A stretch of DNA of 64,000 nt from Rummeliibacillus pycnus (lineage in GTDB: Bacteria > Bacillota > Bacilli > Bacillales_A > Planococcaceae). This document shows positions 10,594 through 19,494 of this stretch, piece by piece. The stretch lies in contig NZ_KZ614145.1 of the NCBI RefSeq assembly GCF_002884495.1, forward strand, positions 310,001 to 374,000. Direction: 5' to 3'. A program made the translations under genes and the position numbers. The notes below the pieces were generated by a model, which ran no database searches, was not told where the DNA came from, and saw only the letters and a list, made by a program, of their open reading frames with translations. Each line of letters opens with the position of its first letter. Position 1 is the first letter of the stretch.

Positions 10594-10617
10594 ATTGGTA
10601 TAGACAACTATACCAGA
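10594..10617 (+). promoter_or_regulatory. NagR (YvoA/DasR-type, dre) operator upstream of nagE
   Basis: A perfect palindrome, TGGTATAG-N4-CTATACCA (10596-10615), matching the dre-type sites bound by GntR/HutC regulators of GlcNAc use. It lies 30 bp before the nagE start, and the matching regulator gene (nagR) is in the operon. GlcN6P or GlcNAc6P would be the expected inducer, by analogy with B. subtilis NagR. Confidence 0.82.
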
Positions 10618-10645
10618 AGATTTAAAAACAAAGGAGAGTGAAGAT

Positions 10646-12583
10646 TTGTTAGGATTTTTGCAAAAAATCGGTAAGTCCTTGATGTTTCCAATCGCTACAT
10701 TGCCTGCAGCAGCATTGCTTGTTCGTTTAGGTTCTGATGATATGCTTGGTAGTTTTCAAGTGAAATTCATACAGATAATTGCGAAGATAATGGCCGCATC
10801 AGGCGGTGCGATATTAGATAACTTACCACTTATTTTTGCGATTGGTATTGCGATGGGGTTTGCATTTGATAATAGTGGTGGTGCTGCACTATCAGGAGCG
10901 GTTGCACACTTAGTGTTAACAGGTGTATTAGCAAAAATAAATGCAGATTTAAATATGGGCGTTTTCGGTGGCATTATTGCAGGTATCGTAGCAGGTACCT
11001 TATACAATAAATTTTATAATGTTAAATTTCCTGAATGGTTAGCTTTCTTTGGAGGAAGGCGATTTGTTCCAATTATAACATCCATAACAATGGCAATTCT
11101 TTCTGGTGTTCTTGCTTATGTATGGGGGCCTGTTCAAGATCTGATTGATGGAACAGGTAATTGGATGCTTGGTGCTGGAGCATTAGGTGTAGGTGCTTAT
11201 GGATTCTTTAACCGTTTGTTAATTCCTGTAGGTTTACACCATGTCATAAATACGATTGTATGGCTGGATTTTGGTGAATTTAAAAATGCAGCAGGTGAAA
11301 TTGTTAAAGGGGATATTCCTCGTTTCTTAGCGGGTGATCCGACAGCAGGTTTATTCCAAGCAGGATTCTTTCCAATCATGATGTTCGGTTTACCAGCAGC
11401 ATGTTTAGCAATGTACTTTGCAGCAAAGAAAGAAAAGCGAGCTGTAGTAGGTGGTATGTTTGTATCAATTGCTTTAACAGCATTCCTCACAGGGGTAACA
11501 GAGCCAATAGAGTTTACATTTATGTTCTTATCTCCTATTTTATATGTCATTCATGCTGTGTTAACAGGGGTTTCATTAATGGTTGCTGCTACCTTAGGAA
11601 TCCATGATGGTTTTGGATTCTCAGCGGGGCTAATTGATTATTTATTAAACTTTGGTATTGCTCAAAAACCATTATTATTAATCCTTCAGGGCTTAGTGTT
11701 TGCTGTCATCTACTTTGTCATCTTCTATTTCCTCATTATCAAGTTAGATTTAAAAACACCTGGGCGTGAAGATGATGAGGAGGACACACAAGATATAAAG
11801 GGAACGGAAGATGAAGTACTTGATACTAAAGCTTATCATACAATTGAAGGATTAGGTGGAAAAGATAATATTCAACAAATCGAATACTGTACAACTCGTC
11901 TTCGTTTAACGGTAAAAGACGCAGATCAAATAAACGAAAAAGAGCTAAAAAAATACGGGGCTCGTGGAACAATACGCATCAACAAAACAAATGTACAAGT
12001 AATTATTGGTACATCTGTAGAATTCTTAGCAGAAGCCATGAAGAGACGTCTTGCAAATGGAAATCCTATACCTAAAACAAATTTCACGGTAGAAGGATTT
12101 GAGAAAAAGGTTGATTTGGATACAACATTTCATGTAGAGGATTTTGAGATGCCTGTAACGGGTGAGATTATTCCGTTAGCTGAAGTTCCTGACCAAGCGT
12201 TTGCATCAGGAGTGATGGGACCAGGATTTGGCATTATACCAAAAGACAATACGATTAAATCACCAATTGATGGGAAAGTAATGATGATTTTCCCTACTAA
12301 ACATGCAATTGGCTTAGTTACTGATACTGGAATTGAAGTGTTGATTCATGTTGGTTTGGATACTGTAAAACTAGACGGCGAAGGTTTTGAATTGCTCGTA
12401 GCGCATGATCAGCTGATTAAGCGTGGAGATCCTTTGCTCAAAGTTGATTTGAATTATGTAAAAGCAAATTCACCTTCAATTGTAACACCTGTTATTTTTA
12501 CAAATTCTCATGATCAAACCGTTGTTTTAGAAAAAACAGGTTATCAAAGAAGTGGAACAACTAATATCATACATTTCAAGTAA
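10646..12583 (+). CDS. nagE: PTS N-acetylglucosamine transporter, EIICBA fusion
   Basis: A 645-residue membrane permease that imports GlcNAc and phosphorylates it to GlcNAc-6-phosphate. The order is EIIC (about 1-370, many membrane helices; GVTEPIEFTFMF is the sugar-binding loop), EIIB (about 390-470, phosphocysteine C415 in EYCTTRLRL), and EIIA (about 490-645, phosphohistidine H568 in LIHVGLDTV). The start is TTG after AAAGGAGAG. B. subtilis NagP has only IICB, so this is the E. coli NagE-like triple fusion. It heads the nag-pts operon behind a dre-type operator. Its EIIA domain could also serve MurP, which has none. Confidence 0.95.
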   Translation: MLGFLQKIGKSLMFPIATLPAAALLVRLGSDDMLGSFQVKFIQIIAKIMAASGGAILDNLPLIFAIGIAMGFAFDNSGGAALSGAVAHLVLTGVLAKINADLNMGVFGGIIAGIVAGTLYNKFYNVKFPEWLAFFGGRRFVPIITSITMAILSGVLAYVWGPVQDLIDGTGNWMLGAGALGVGAYGFFNRLLIPVGLHHVINTIVWLDFGEFKNAAGEIVKGDIPRFLAGDPTAGLFQAGFFPIMMFGLPAACLAMYFAAKKEKRAVVGGMFVSIALTAFLTGVTEPIEFTFMFLSPILYVIHAVLTGVSLMVAATLGIHDGFGFSAGLIDYLLNFGIAQKPLLLILQGLVFAVIYFVIFYFLIIKLDLKTPGREDDEEDTQDIKGTEDEVLDTKAYHTIEGLGGKDNIQQIEYCTTRLRLTVKDADQINEKELKKYGARGTIRINKTNVQVIIGTSVEFLAEAMKRRLANGNPIPKTNFTVEGFEKKVDLDTTFHVEDFEMPVTGEIIPLAEVPDQAFASGVMGPGFGIIPKDNTIKSPIDGKVMMIFPTKHAIGLVTDTGIEVLIHVGLDTVKLDGEGFELLVAHDQLIKRGDPLLKVDLNYVKANSPSIVTPVIFTNSHDQTVVLEKTGYQRSGTTNIIHFK

Positions 12584-12616
12584 TATTGAGACATTAATAA
12601 TTAAGTGAAGCTAAAG

Positions 12617-12650
12617 AATGCTAAGCCAGGGGAACACCTGGCTTAGCATT
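12617..12650 (+). repeat. Strong hairpin in the nagE-nagA junction
   Basis: A perfect 14-bp stem, AATGCTAAGCCAGG (12617-12630) with CCTGGCTTAGCATT (12637-12650), and a 6-base loop. It is followed directly by the nagA ribosome-binding site AGGAG (12651-12655), not a T-run. It could protect the nagE mRNA end or tune expression rather than terminate. Confidence 0.75.
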
Positions 12651-12664
12651 AGGAGATGTTTTAA

Positions 12665-13822
12665 TTGACACGATCAATGCTTATTGAAAATGTAACAGTT
12701 GTTAACAACGATGATATTCAAGAAAATGTAGATGTCTATATTGTGGATGGAGAAATAAGAAAGATAGGGAATCAGTCAAATCTTATAGCTGATGAAACAA
12801 TTGATGGCTCAAATCTATACCTCTTTCCAGGTTTTATTGATATGCACATACACGGTTCGGCAGGAAAAGATACAATGGATGCAACTCCAGAAGCTCTTCA
12901 TACAATAGGGAGATCATTAGTGGAAGAAGGAACAACAAGTTATTTAGCTACTACAATGACGCAATCTTCCAAGGAAATTGAAGCAGCACTCCGTAATTTA
13001 GCTGTTTTCAAAAGTGATGAAAACGAGGCAGATATGATAGGTATCCATCTAGAAGGACCCTTCATTTCAAAAAAGTGTGCGGGTGCACAGCCAATTCAAC
13101 ATATAATTCCACCAACTATTGCATTATTTGAACATTGGCAACAAATAAGTGGCAATCGTATTAAAGAAATAACAGTAGCTCCCGAAGTGGAAGATGGTTT
13201 TGAATTTGTCAAAACACTTGCGAAACAAGGCGTTATTGTATCAATTGGACACTCGGACGCAACATTTCATGAAATGAAAAAGGCCATATCATTCGGTGTC
13301 AGGCAGGGAACACATTTATATAATCAAATGAGACCCTTCCATCACCGTGAACCAGGTGTAGTTGGTGGAACGTTATTGTTACCACAGATTAAAGCTGAAA
13401 TGATTGTAGATTTTGTTCATTCCCATCCACAAGCAGTGCGTCTAGCGTATCAGATGAAGGGGGCTAAAGACATTATTCTCATCACAGATGCAATGCGTGC
13501 TAAAGGCGTACCGTATGGAGATTATGAGTTAGGTGGACAGCTAGTAGTTGTAACCAAAAATGGAGCACATCTTCCGAATGGAGCATTAGCAGGAAGTGTA
13601 TTAACGATGGATGCTGCAATACGTAATATGAAAAAAGCAACAAACTGTACTTTACAAGAGTTAGTAGCAATGTCTTCTACCAATGCTGCTAAACAATTAA
13701 ATCTATCCAAAAAAGGAAAAGTGAAAGAAAAGTATGATGCGGATTTAATACTTTTAAATAATGATTTAACGATACAAAAAACAATTAAAAATGGAAAAGT
13801 GATTTATTCAGCAAAAGTATAA
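12665..13822 (+). CDS. nagA: N-acetylglucosamine-6-phosphate deacetylase
   Basis: A 385-residue amidohydrolase that removes acetate from GlcNAc-6-phosphate to give GlcN-6-phosphate. The metal-site motifs are in order: IDMHIHG, HLEGPF (metal Glu), GHSDATF and GTHLYNQM (metal His residues), and ITDAMRAKG with the catalytic Asp. Length is typical. The TTG start at 12665 has AGGAG nine bases upstream; an ATG four codons later is a possible alternative. It lies between nagE and nagR. Confidence 0.95.
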   Translation: MTRSMLIENVTVVNNDDIQENVDVYIVDGEIRKIGNQSNLIADETIDGSNLYLFPGFIDMHIHGSAGKDTMDATPEALHTIGRSLVEEGTTSYLATTMTQSSKEIEAALRNLAVFKSDENEADMIGIHLEGPFISKKCAGAQPIQHIIPPTIALFEHWQQISGNRIKEITVAPEVEDGFEFVKTLAKQGVIVSIGHSDATFHEMKKAISFGVRQGTHLYNQMRPFHHREPGVVGGTLLLPQIKAEMIVDFVHSHPQAVRLAYQMKGAKDIILITDAMRAKGVPYGDYELGGQLVVVTKNGAHLPNGALAGSVLTMDAAIRNMKKATNCTLQELVAMSSTNAAKQLNLSKKGKVKEKYDADLILLNNDLTIQKTIKNGKVIYSAKV

Positions 13823-13846
13823 TTTTAACTAAAGGTGTTGAATGAT

Positions 13847-14569
13847 TTGGTTAACAAAAGTTCACATGTGCCAGTTTATATACAGATAGTGGAATTATTG
13901 AAAGAGAAAATTGTACATGGTGAATACACTATAGGTTCAACCATTCCTTCTGAAAGAGAGCTTGCTGAAACATTTCATGTAAGCCGAATGACGGTAAGAC
14001 AATCCATTACTCAACTTGTTAATAGCGGATTGTTATATAGGGAGAAGGGGAGGGGAACGTTTGTAGCGATACCTAAATTCGAGCAGCCATTAAATGGACT
14101 GACAAGTTTTACAGAAGATATGCTTGCTAGAGGAATGGAGCCAAGTAGCCATATTATTGCGTTTAAGAAACAAGTTCCTACTTTCGATATTCGAGAGGAT
14201 CTCAATCTTAAAGACGGCGATGAAGTTTTTTCTATTGCTCGAATAAGAAATGCTGATCAGAAACCAATGGCTATTGAACGAATGTATATCCCTGTTAAAC
14301 TTTTTCCAAACTTAATAGAAAAACAACTCCAAGGCTCATTATATAATCTTGTGGAAAATCAGTATGGTTTAGAAATTGGTAATGCTATCCAGCAACTAGA
14401 AGCTTCTATTGTGACAAAAGAGGATGCAAAGTATTTAAATTTGGATACTTCAGCTGTAGTTCTACTAATAAAAAGAATGAGTTTCTTATCAAATGGCCAA
14501 CCATTTGAAGTGGTCCGCAGTGCATATCGTGCAGATCGTTATAAATTTATAACTGAGATAAGAAGATGA
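13847..14569 (+). CDS. nagR: GntR/HutC-family regulator NagR
   Basis: About 240 residues: an N-terminal winged helix-turn-helix of the GntR family (PVYIQIVELLKEKI; IPSERELAETFHVSRMTVRQ), then a C-terminal UTRA effector domain (about 80-235). It is homologous to B. subtilis NagR/YvoA. It probably represses the operon through the dre-type palindrome at 10596-10615 and releases it on binding an amino-sugar phosphate. The start is uncertain: TTG at 13847 is best spaced from AAAGGTG (13831-13837), but GTG at 13835 or TTG at 13838 would extend it by 3-4 residues. Confidence 0.92.
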   Translation: MVNKSSHVPVYIQIVELLKEKIVHGEYTIGSTIPSERELAETFHVSRMTVRQSITQLVNSGLLYREKGRGTFVAIPKFEQPLNGLTSFTEDMLARGMEPSSHIIAFKKQVPTFDIREDLNLKDGDEVFSIARIRNADQKPMAIERMYIPVKLFPNLIEKQLQGSLYNLVENQYGLEIGNAIQQLEASIVTKEDAKYLNLDTSAVVLLIKRMSFLSNGQPFEVVRSAYRADRYKFITEIRR

Positions 14570-14618
14570 AATCCTAAAAAGTTCTAAGTAACGTTAAATT
14601 GAATTGGAGGCGTTTTGA

Positions 14619-14888
14619 ATGAAAAAACAATTTACCATAACTACAACGGAAGGACTACATGCAAGACCTTCTACACTGCTCGTTCAAGCAGTTATTCCTT
14701 ATACTTCAGAAGTCCAACTCTCTTATAATGGAAGAACAGTAAACTTAAAATCAATTATGGGTGTTATGTCTCTTGGCGTTCCATCAGGTTCTACAATTAC
14801 AATATCTTCAGACGGAGCAGATGCAGAAAAACTTTTAGAGAAAGTTGCAACGGTAATGACAACAGAAGGAATTGGCTTGGAATGCTAG
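14619..14888 (+). CDS. ptsH: Phosphocarrier protein HPr
   Basis: An 89-residue general PTS protein carrying phosphate from Enzyme I to EIIA domains. The active histidine is H14 in GLHARPS (His15 of the usual numbering). The regulatory serine is S45 in NLKSIMGVMSLG (Ser46 equivalent), so HPr kinase/CcpA control is expected. The ribosome-binding site is TTGGAGG. The stop overlaps the ptsI start by 7 bases. Its place inside the nag operon, not in a stand-alone ptsHI operon, is notable. Confidence 0.96.
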   Translation: MKKQFTITTTEGLHARPSTLLVQAVIPYTSEVQLSYNGRTVNLKSIMGVMSLGVPSGSTITISSDGADAEKLLEKVATVMTTEGIGLEC

Positions 14889-16600
14889 AGTTAAAAGGAA
14901 TTCCTGTTTCGAACGGAATTGCAATTGCTAAGGCATATTGTTTGAGTGAACCGGAGTTATCTTTTAAGAAGATTGAAATACAAGATGTCAATCATGAAAA
15001 AATACGTTTTCATCAGGCTGTCTTGAAAGCAAAGACTGAACTTGAAGAAATTCACAATAAAGCAAAATTGAAATTAGGTGATGAAAAAGCTACTATTTTC
15101 CAAGCACACCTCTTTGTTTTAGAAGATCCAGAGATGTTACGGATGATTGAGAATCGGATTGCTGAAGGTGTAAATGCAGAATATGCGCTTGATGAAGTTT
15201 CTACTATGTTTATCAAAATGTTTGAAGGAATGGAAAACGACTATATGAAAGAAAGAGTAGCTGATATTCGGGATGTAACGAATCGAATAATGGCTAAACT
15301 CTTAAACGTTACGATTCCCGATTATCGTCAATTGGATGAGGATGTCATCATTGTTGCAGAAGATTTAACGCCATCTATGACCATGCAATTGGATAAGAAG
15401 TTTGTAAAAGGTTTTGTAACGGATATAGGAGGACGTACATCACACTCTGTTATTTTAGCCCGAACAATGGAAATACCAGCTGTTGTAGGCACAAAAATAG
15501 CCACAAAGGAAATTATACATGGTACTTCCATTATAGTAGATGGTGCTAAAGGAGTTGTAATTGTAAATGCATCCGTCGAAGATATAGCTACTTATCAATT
15601 AGCTCAACAAGCTAATAATAAGAAACGGAAAAAACTAGAATCTTTTAAAGATAGACCAAGTGTAAGTGCAGATGGACATCATGTTGAAATGTCAGTTAAC
15701 ATCGGTAAACCGGCAGATGTTGAAGCGGCTCTTTCTACTGGAGCAGATGGAATAGGTCTTTTTCGTACGGAGTTTTTATATATGGATCGTGAAACATTGC
15801 CAACAGAAGAAGAACAATTTCATGCATACAAATATGTTCTAGAAACAATGAATGGAAAACCAACTATAGTACGCACATTAGATATTGGTGGAGATAAAGA
15901 GTTGACATACCTAAAGTTAGGCAAAGAGTTGAATCCCTTTTTGGGATTTCGTGCTATTCGCTTATGCCTAGATCATCACGAACTATTCCGTGTCCAATTA
16001 CGTGCATTACTTCGTGCAAGCGTTTATGGCAATTTGAAGATAATGTTTCCAATGATTGCAACGCTAGAAGAATTCAGACAAGCAAAAGCATTACTTGAAG
16101 AAGAGCGCCGAAATTTGGTAAAGAATCGTATAAAGGTTAGTGATACCATTGAAATTGGAATGATGGTTGAAATTCCATCAGCTGCTATGATTGCAGACCT
16201 ATTTGCAGAAGAAGCAGATTTCTTATCGATTGGAACAAATGATTTAATTCAATATACGCTGGCGGCTGATCGTATGAATGAAAAAGTTTCTTATCTATAT
16301 CAACCTTATCATCCAGCCATTTTAAGACTTATAAAAACGGTCATCGATGGTGCTCATAAAAAAGGTAAGTGGGTAGGAATGTGCGGAGAAATGGCAGGGG
16401 ATGAAATGGCAATTCCAATTTTACTAGCTCTGGGATTAGATGAATTTTCAATGAGTGCATCGTCTATTTTACATACTCGAGCACAGATTGCAGAAATTAA
16501 TAAAGAGCAGTTAGGTCCTCATTTAGATGAAATTTTCAAACTTACAACAGCCGATGAGGTTTCACAATATGTGAAGAAATTCTTGTTGAAAAACAACTAA
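14882..16600 (+). CDS. ptsI: PTS Enzyme I
   Basis: A 572-residue phosphoenolpyruvate-protein phosphotransferase that starts the PTS chain. The phosphohistidine is H188 in GGRTSHSVILAR. The PEP-binding barrel has the signature FLSIGTNDLIQYTLAADR and the catalytic cysteine in GMCGEMAGD. Length is typical. It overlaps ptsH (ATGCTAG at 14882-14888), which implies translational coupling. nagB follows 15 bp later. Confidence 0.97.
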   Translation: MLELKGIPVSNGIAIAKAYCLSEPELSFKKIEIQDVNHEKIRFHQAVLKAKTELEEIHNKAKLKLGDEKATIFQAHLFVLEDPEMLRMIENRIAEGVNAEYALDEVSTMFIKMFEGMENDYMKERVADIRDVTNRIMAKLLNVTIPDYRQLDEDVIIVAEDLTPSMTMQLDKKFVKGFVTDIGGRTSHSVILARTMEIPAVVGTKIATKEIIHGTSIIVDGAKGVVIVNASVEDIATYQLAQQANNKKRKKLESFKDRPSVSADGHHVEMSVNIGKPADVEAALSTGADGIGLFRTEFLYMDRETLPTEEEQFHAYKYVLETMNGKPTIVRTLDIGGDKELTYLKLGKELNPFLGFRAIRLCLDHHELFRVQLRALLRASVYGNLKIMFPMIATLEEFRQAKALLEEERRNLVKNRIKVSDTIEIGMMVEIPSAAMIADLFAEEADFLSIGTNDLIQYTLAADRMNEKVSYLYQPYHPAILRLIKTVIDGAHKKGKWVGMCGEMAGDEMAIPILLALGLDEFSMSASSILHTRAQIAEINKEQLGPHLDEIFKLTTADEVSQYVKKFLLKNN

Positions 16601-16615
16601 GGAAAAAGGTGTAAG

Positions 16616-17332
16616 ATGACTATTCAACTACTATCAATTCAAAACATTGATCAGCTCTATGAAAAAGCCTTTTCCATTTTGAAAGAACAACAAAATACGG
16701 GGGCAAAGAATTTTGGTTTAGCTACAGGTGGAACCATGATCCCTTTGTATAAATACATTCGCAATAGTGCTTTAGATTTTTCACATTGCAATAGCGTAAA
16801 TCTAGATGAGTATGTAGGGTTACCTAAAAGTCATCCACAAAGCTATTTTTCTTTTATGAGAAAACACTTATTTAATACAAAGCCATTTGGAATAACCTAT
16901 CTACCAAATGGAGAAACGGCAAATCCTGAAGAAGAAGCAAAGCGCTATGAAACAACTTTAAAATCATTAGAAATTGATCTTCAATTATTAGGTGTAGGGG
17001 AAAATGGTCATATAGGATTTAACGAACCTGGAACATCATTTACAAGTGAAACACATGTTGTAACCTTAACAAATTCCACAAGAAAAGCGAATGCGAGATT
17101 CTTTCACACAATTGATGACGTACCGAGAAAAGCCATCACAATGGGAATCGCATCTATAATGAGAGCAAAACAAATTCTGCTTATTGCAGTAGGTGCTAAG
17201 AAAAGACCCGCAATTCAAGCATTACTGCATGGTGAAATAACAGAAATGATACCTGTTACCGTATTAAAAAAACATGGTAATGTTATAGTTTTAACAGATT
17301 TAGGCTTCAAAAATACAAATCATGATGACTAA
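16616..17332 (+). CDS. nagB: Glucosamine-6-phosphate deaminase
   Basis: A 238-residue enzyme that turns GlcN-6-phosphate into fructose-6-phosphate and ammonia, the last step of amino-sugar catabolism. Motifs include GLATGGTM (phosphate loop), NLDEYVGL with the catalytic Asp/Glu region, and GVGENGHIGFNEPG. It is the short monomeric Gram-positive type rather than the longer allosteric E. coli form. It ends the nag-pts operon, with a terminator-like hairpin after it. Confidence 0.96.
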   Translation: MTIQLLSIQNIDQLYEKAFSILKEQQNTGAKNFGLATGGTMIPLYKYIRNSALDFSHCNSVNLDEYVGLPKSHPQSYFSFMRKHLFNTKPFGITYLPNGETANPEEEAKRYETTLKSLEIDLQLLGVGENGHIGFNEPGTSFTSETHVVTLTNSTRKANARFFHTIDDVPRKAITMGIASIMRAKQILLIAVGAKKRPAIQALLHGEITEMIPVTVLKKHGNVIVLTDLGFKNTNHDD

Positions 17333-17342
17333 GATGAGATTG

Positions 17343-17379
17343 GAAGACTCTTGATATTTATTGAGAGCCTTCTTTTTTT
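17343..17379 (+). terminator. Terminator after nagB
   Basis: GAAG-A-CTCT (17343-17351) pairs with AGAG-C-CTTC (one internal mismatch), followed by seven T residues. Confidence 0.7.
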
Positions 17380-17417
17380 ATAAATGAACATCGCACTAGT
17401 CTTATTTCATAGTTTCA

Positions 17418-17432
17418 TGAAAAATCATTTCA
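17418..17432 (+). promoter_or_regulatory. Upstream copy of a TGAAA-N5-TTTCA palindrome (candidate MurR site)
   Basis: TGAAA-N5-TTTCA. Its centre lies 43 bp from an identical-type palindrome downstream, close to four helical turns. It is probably an operator of the mup/mur operon, bound by the RpiR-type regulator encoded at the operon end (inference). Confidence 0.5.
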
Positions 17433-17459
17433 TACACCGTGTAAATAAGTATTCATATG

Positions 17460-17499
17460 TTGAAATGTTATTTCATATTAAATGTAATAAAAGCGTTAA
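17460..17499 (+). promoter_or_regulatory. mupG promoter with overlapping operator and cre-like site
   Basis: TTGAAA (17460-17465), 17 bp, then TGTAAT (17483-17488). The palindrome TGAAA-N5-TTTCA (17461-17475) covers the -35 box. AAAGCGTTAA (17490-17499), the core of a CcpA cre site with poor flanks, lies just past the -10. The layout suggests specific repression plus carbon catabolite control. Confidence 0.5.
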
Positions 17500-17539
17500 T
17501 CATTAGAGGGTAGAAACTTCGAATAAGTGAGGGATTCAG

Positions 17540-18604
17540 TTGTTTGGCTTTTCAATCTATTTAAACGAAGACTTAAAAGAAAGCGATTACAATTATATTT
17601 GTAAAATGAAGGATTTCGGATTTGAAGAAGTGTTTACATCATTACATATACCAGAATATGATACATCTCTATATAAAAAGCAATTAATTGCATTAGGGGA
17701 AGTATGTAAAAAATCGGATATAAGACTTACGGTAGATATTTCTCCGTCAGCGCTTGAAACAATAGGGTTGTCTCTAAAAAATTCTAATGAAATTAAGCAA
17801 ATAGGGATTACAGGAATTCGTTTTGACTATGGGTTTTCGATGAAGGAAATAGCCCAGTTGTCTCATGAACTATTTGTTGCACTAAATGCAAGTACAATTA
17901 TGCCTCATCATGTTGAAGTACTAAAAGCGAATCATGCAAACTTTGAAAACATGGAAGCTTGGCACAACTATTACCCAAGAAACGAAACGGGTTTAAGTAA
18001 GCAATTTTTAGAAGAAAAAAATAGTATGTTAAAAACGTGGGGTTTTACCACAATGGCGTTTGTTCCTGGGGATAGACTAATTCGTGGTCCTGTATACAGT
18101 GGCTTACCTACTCTTGAAAAACACAGAGGTCATCATTCTTTAAGCTCAGCAATCGAATTACTAACTGACACGTCAACCGACAAAGTTTTTATCGGTGATC
18201 CACGACTAAGCAAAGAAACGATGAAACAGTTTCAAGCATTTTTGAAGGAGAAAACGATCTTATTATTTGGAACTATGTTAGATCATGCACCAAACTACAT
18301 CACTAATAATTTTCATAATCGATGCGATGTTGCAAGAGATGTTGTTCGCTTAGAGGAGGCACGATCTTTAGTAACTGGAACGATTCAACCGCAAAATATT
18401 ATTGCGCGTGAAAAAGGCTCCATTACCATCGATAATTTTAACTATGGTCGCTACATGGGGGAAATTCAAATTACAAAAAATGATCTTCCTAGTGATCCAA
18501 GAGTAAACGTAATTGGTGGTATTCGGAAAGAAGATTTTGAATTATTACCATTGATAGGTCCAGGTCAGAAAATAATGATTAAGGAGTTGAATGGGTGGAT
18601 TTAG
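17540..18604 (+). CDS. mupG: 6-phospho-N-acetylmuramidase MupG (DUF871)
   Basis: A 354-residue DUF871 protein: an N-terminal TIM-barrel ([37 protein letters not shown]) and a C-terminal cyclophilin-like domain (from about residue 240). By homology to S. aureus MupG it hydrolyses MurNAc-6-phosphate-GlcNAc, the disaccharide phosphate produced during uptake, into MurNAc-6-phosphate and GlcNAc. The start is TTG after GAGGGA. It heads mupG-murQ-murP-murR and overlaps murQ by 10 bp. The arrangement fits a cell-wall sugar recovery pathway. Confidence 0.88.
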   Translation: MFGFSIYLNEDLKESDYNYICKMKDFGFEEVFTSLHIPEYDTSLYKKQLIALGEVCKKSDIRLTVDISPSALETIGLSLKNSNEIKQIGITGIRFDYGFSMKEIAQLSHELFVALNASTIMPHHVEVLKANHANFENMEAWHNYYPRNETGLSKQFLEEKNSMLKTWGFTTMAFVPGDRLIRGPVYSGLPTLEKHRGHHSLSSAIELLTDTSTDKVFIGDPRLSKETMKQFQAFLKEKTILLFGTMLDHAPNYITNNFHNRCDVARDVVRLEEARSLVTGTIQPQNIIAREKGSITIDNFNYGRYMGEIQITKNDLPSDPRVNVIGGIRKEDFELLPLIGPGQKIMIKELNGWI

Positions 18605-19482
18605 ATAAGTTAACGACCGAGAAGAGAAACCAAAAAACGATGCATCTAGATGAAATGACTATTGATGAAATATTGATGTTAATGAACATTGAAGATCAAA
18701 CAGTTCCAAAAAGTATAGAGAAAGAAATTCCACAGATTAAAAAAGTAGTTACTGCGATTATTTCATCCTTCCAAAAGGATGGTCGACTTATTTACCTAGG
18801 GGCAGGAACGAGTGGTCGACTAGGTATTTTAGATGCTGTAGAGTGTGTTCCAACATTTGGAATAGCCCCTGAAAAAGTTGTGGGATTAATCGCAGGGGGT
18901 ATGTCTGCTATGACAGTTGCTGTAGAGGGGGCAGAGGATTCTAAAGAGTTAGCTGAACGAGATCTTCGAAATTTACATTTGAATTCAAAAGACATCGTGA
19001 TTGGTATTGCAGCAAGCGGACGTACCCCATATGTAGTTGGCGGTCTAAGATATGCAAATAATGCAGGAGCTACAACTGCAAGTATTGCGTGCAATAAAAA
19101 TTCAATCATTAGTACATACGCTACATTTCCAATTGAAGTAGAGGTGGGACCAGAAGTTTTAACGGGTTCTACAAGATTAAAATCCGGAACGGCACAAAAA
19201 TTGATATTGAATATGCTGTCAACCGTTTCCATGATTGGTATTGGAAAGGTATATAAAAACTTAATGGTCGATGTCCAACCAACAAATGAAAAACTAGTAG
19301 AACGTTCGAAACGTATTATCATGCAAGCTACGGATTGTTCGTATGAAGAAGCAAGTAAGAGTTTTGAAAACGCAAATCTGGACGTGAAGTTGGCAATAGT
19401 CATGCTGTTAACAAATTTAGGAAAGAAAGAAGCAAAAGAACGTTTGAAACAAGCTAAAGGATTTGTGCGAAAAACACTTTAA
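18595..19482 (+). CDS. murQ: N-acetylmuramic acid 6-phosphate etherase
   Basis: A 295-residue SIS-domain lyase that cleaves the D-lactyl ether of MurNAc-6-phosphate to give GlcNAc-6-phosphate and lactate. Motifs include [17 protein letters not shown], the catalytic [13 protein letters not shown] region and [15 protein letters not shown]-like C-terminal tail is present. The GTG start overlaps the end of mupG; AAGGAG (about 18583) serves as its ribosome-binding site. Its product feeds nagA and nagB, encoded in the neighbouring operon. Confidence 0.96.
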   Translation: MDLDKLTTEKRNQKTMHLDEMTIDEILMLMNIEDQTVPKSIEKEIPQIKKVVTAIISSFQKDGRLIYLGAGTSGRLGILDAVECVPTFGIAPEKVVGLIAGGMSAMTVAVEGAEDSKELAERDLRNLHLNSKDIVIGIAASGRTPYVVGGLRYANNAGATTASIACNKNSIISTYATFPIEVEVGPEVLTGSTRLKSGTAQKLILNMLSTVSMIGIGKVYKNLMVDVQPTNEKLVERSKRIIMQATDCSYEEASKSFENANLDVKLAIVMLLTNLGKKEAKERLKQAKGFVRKTL

Positions 19483-19494
19483 GGGGGATTGGAT

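Noticed and set aside
10500-10640. A possible leader peptide behind AAAGGAGG before nagE
   Set aside because: No start codon lies at usable spacing; the nearest frames lack ATG/GTG/TTG there and would run into the NagR operator and nagE ribosome-binding site.
18792-19403. A 203-residue minus-strand reading inside murQ
   Set aside because: It is fully antisense to a well-supported enzyme gene and its composition is that of a reverse-frame shadow.
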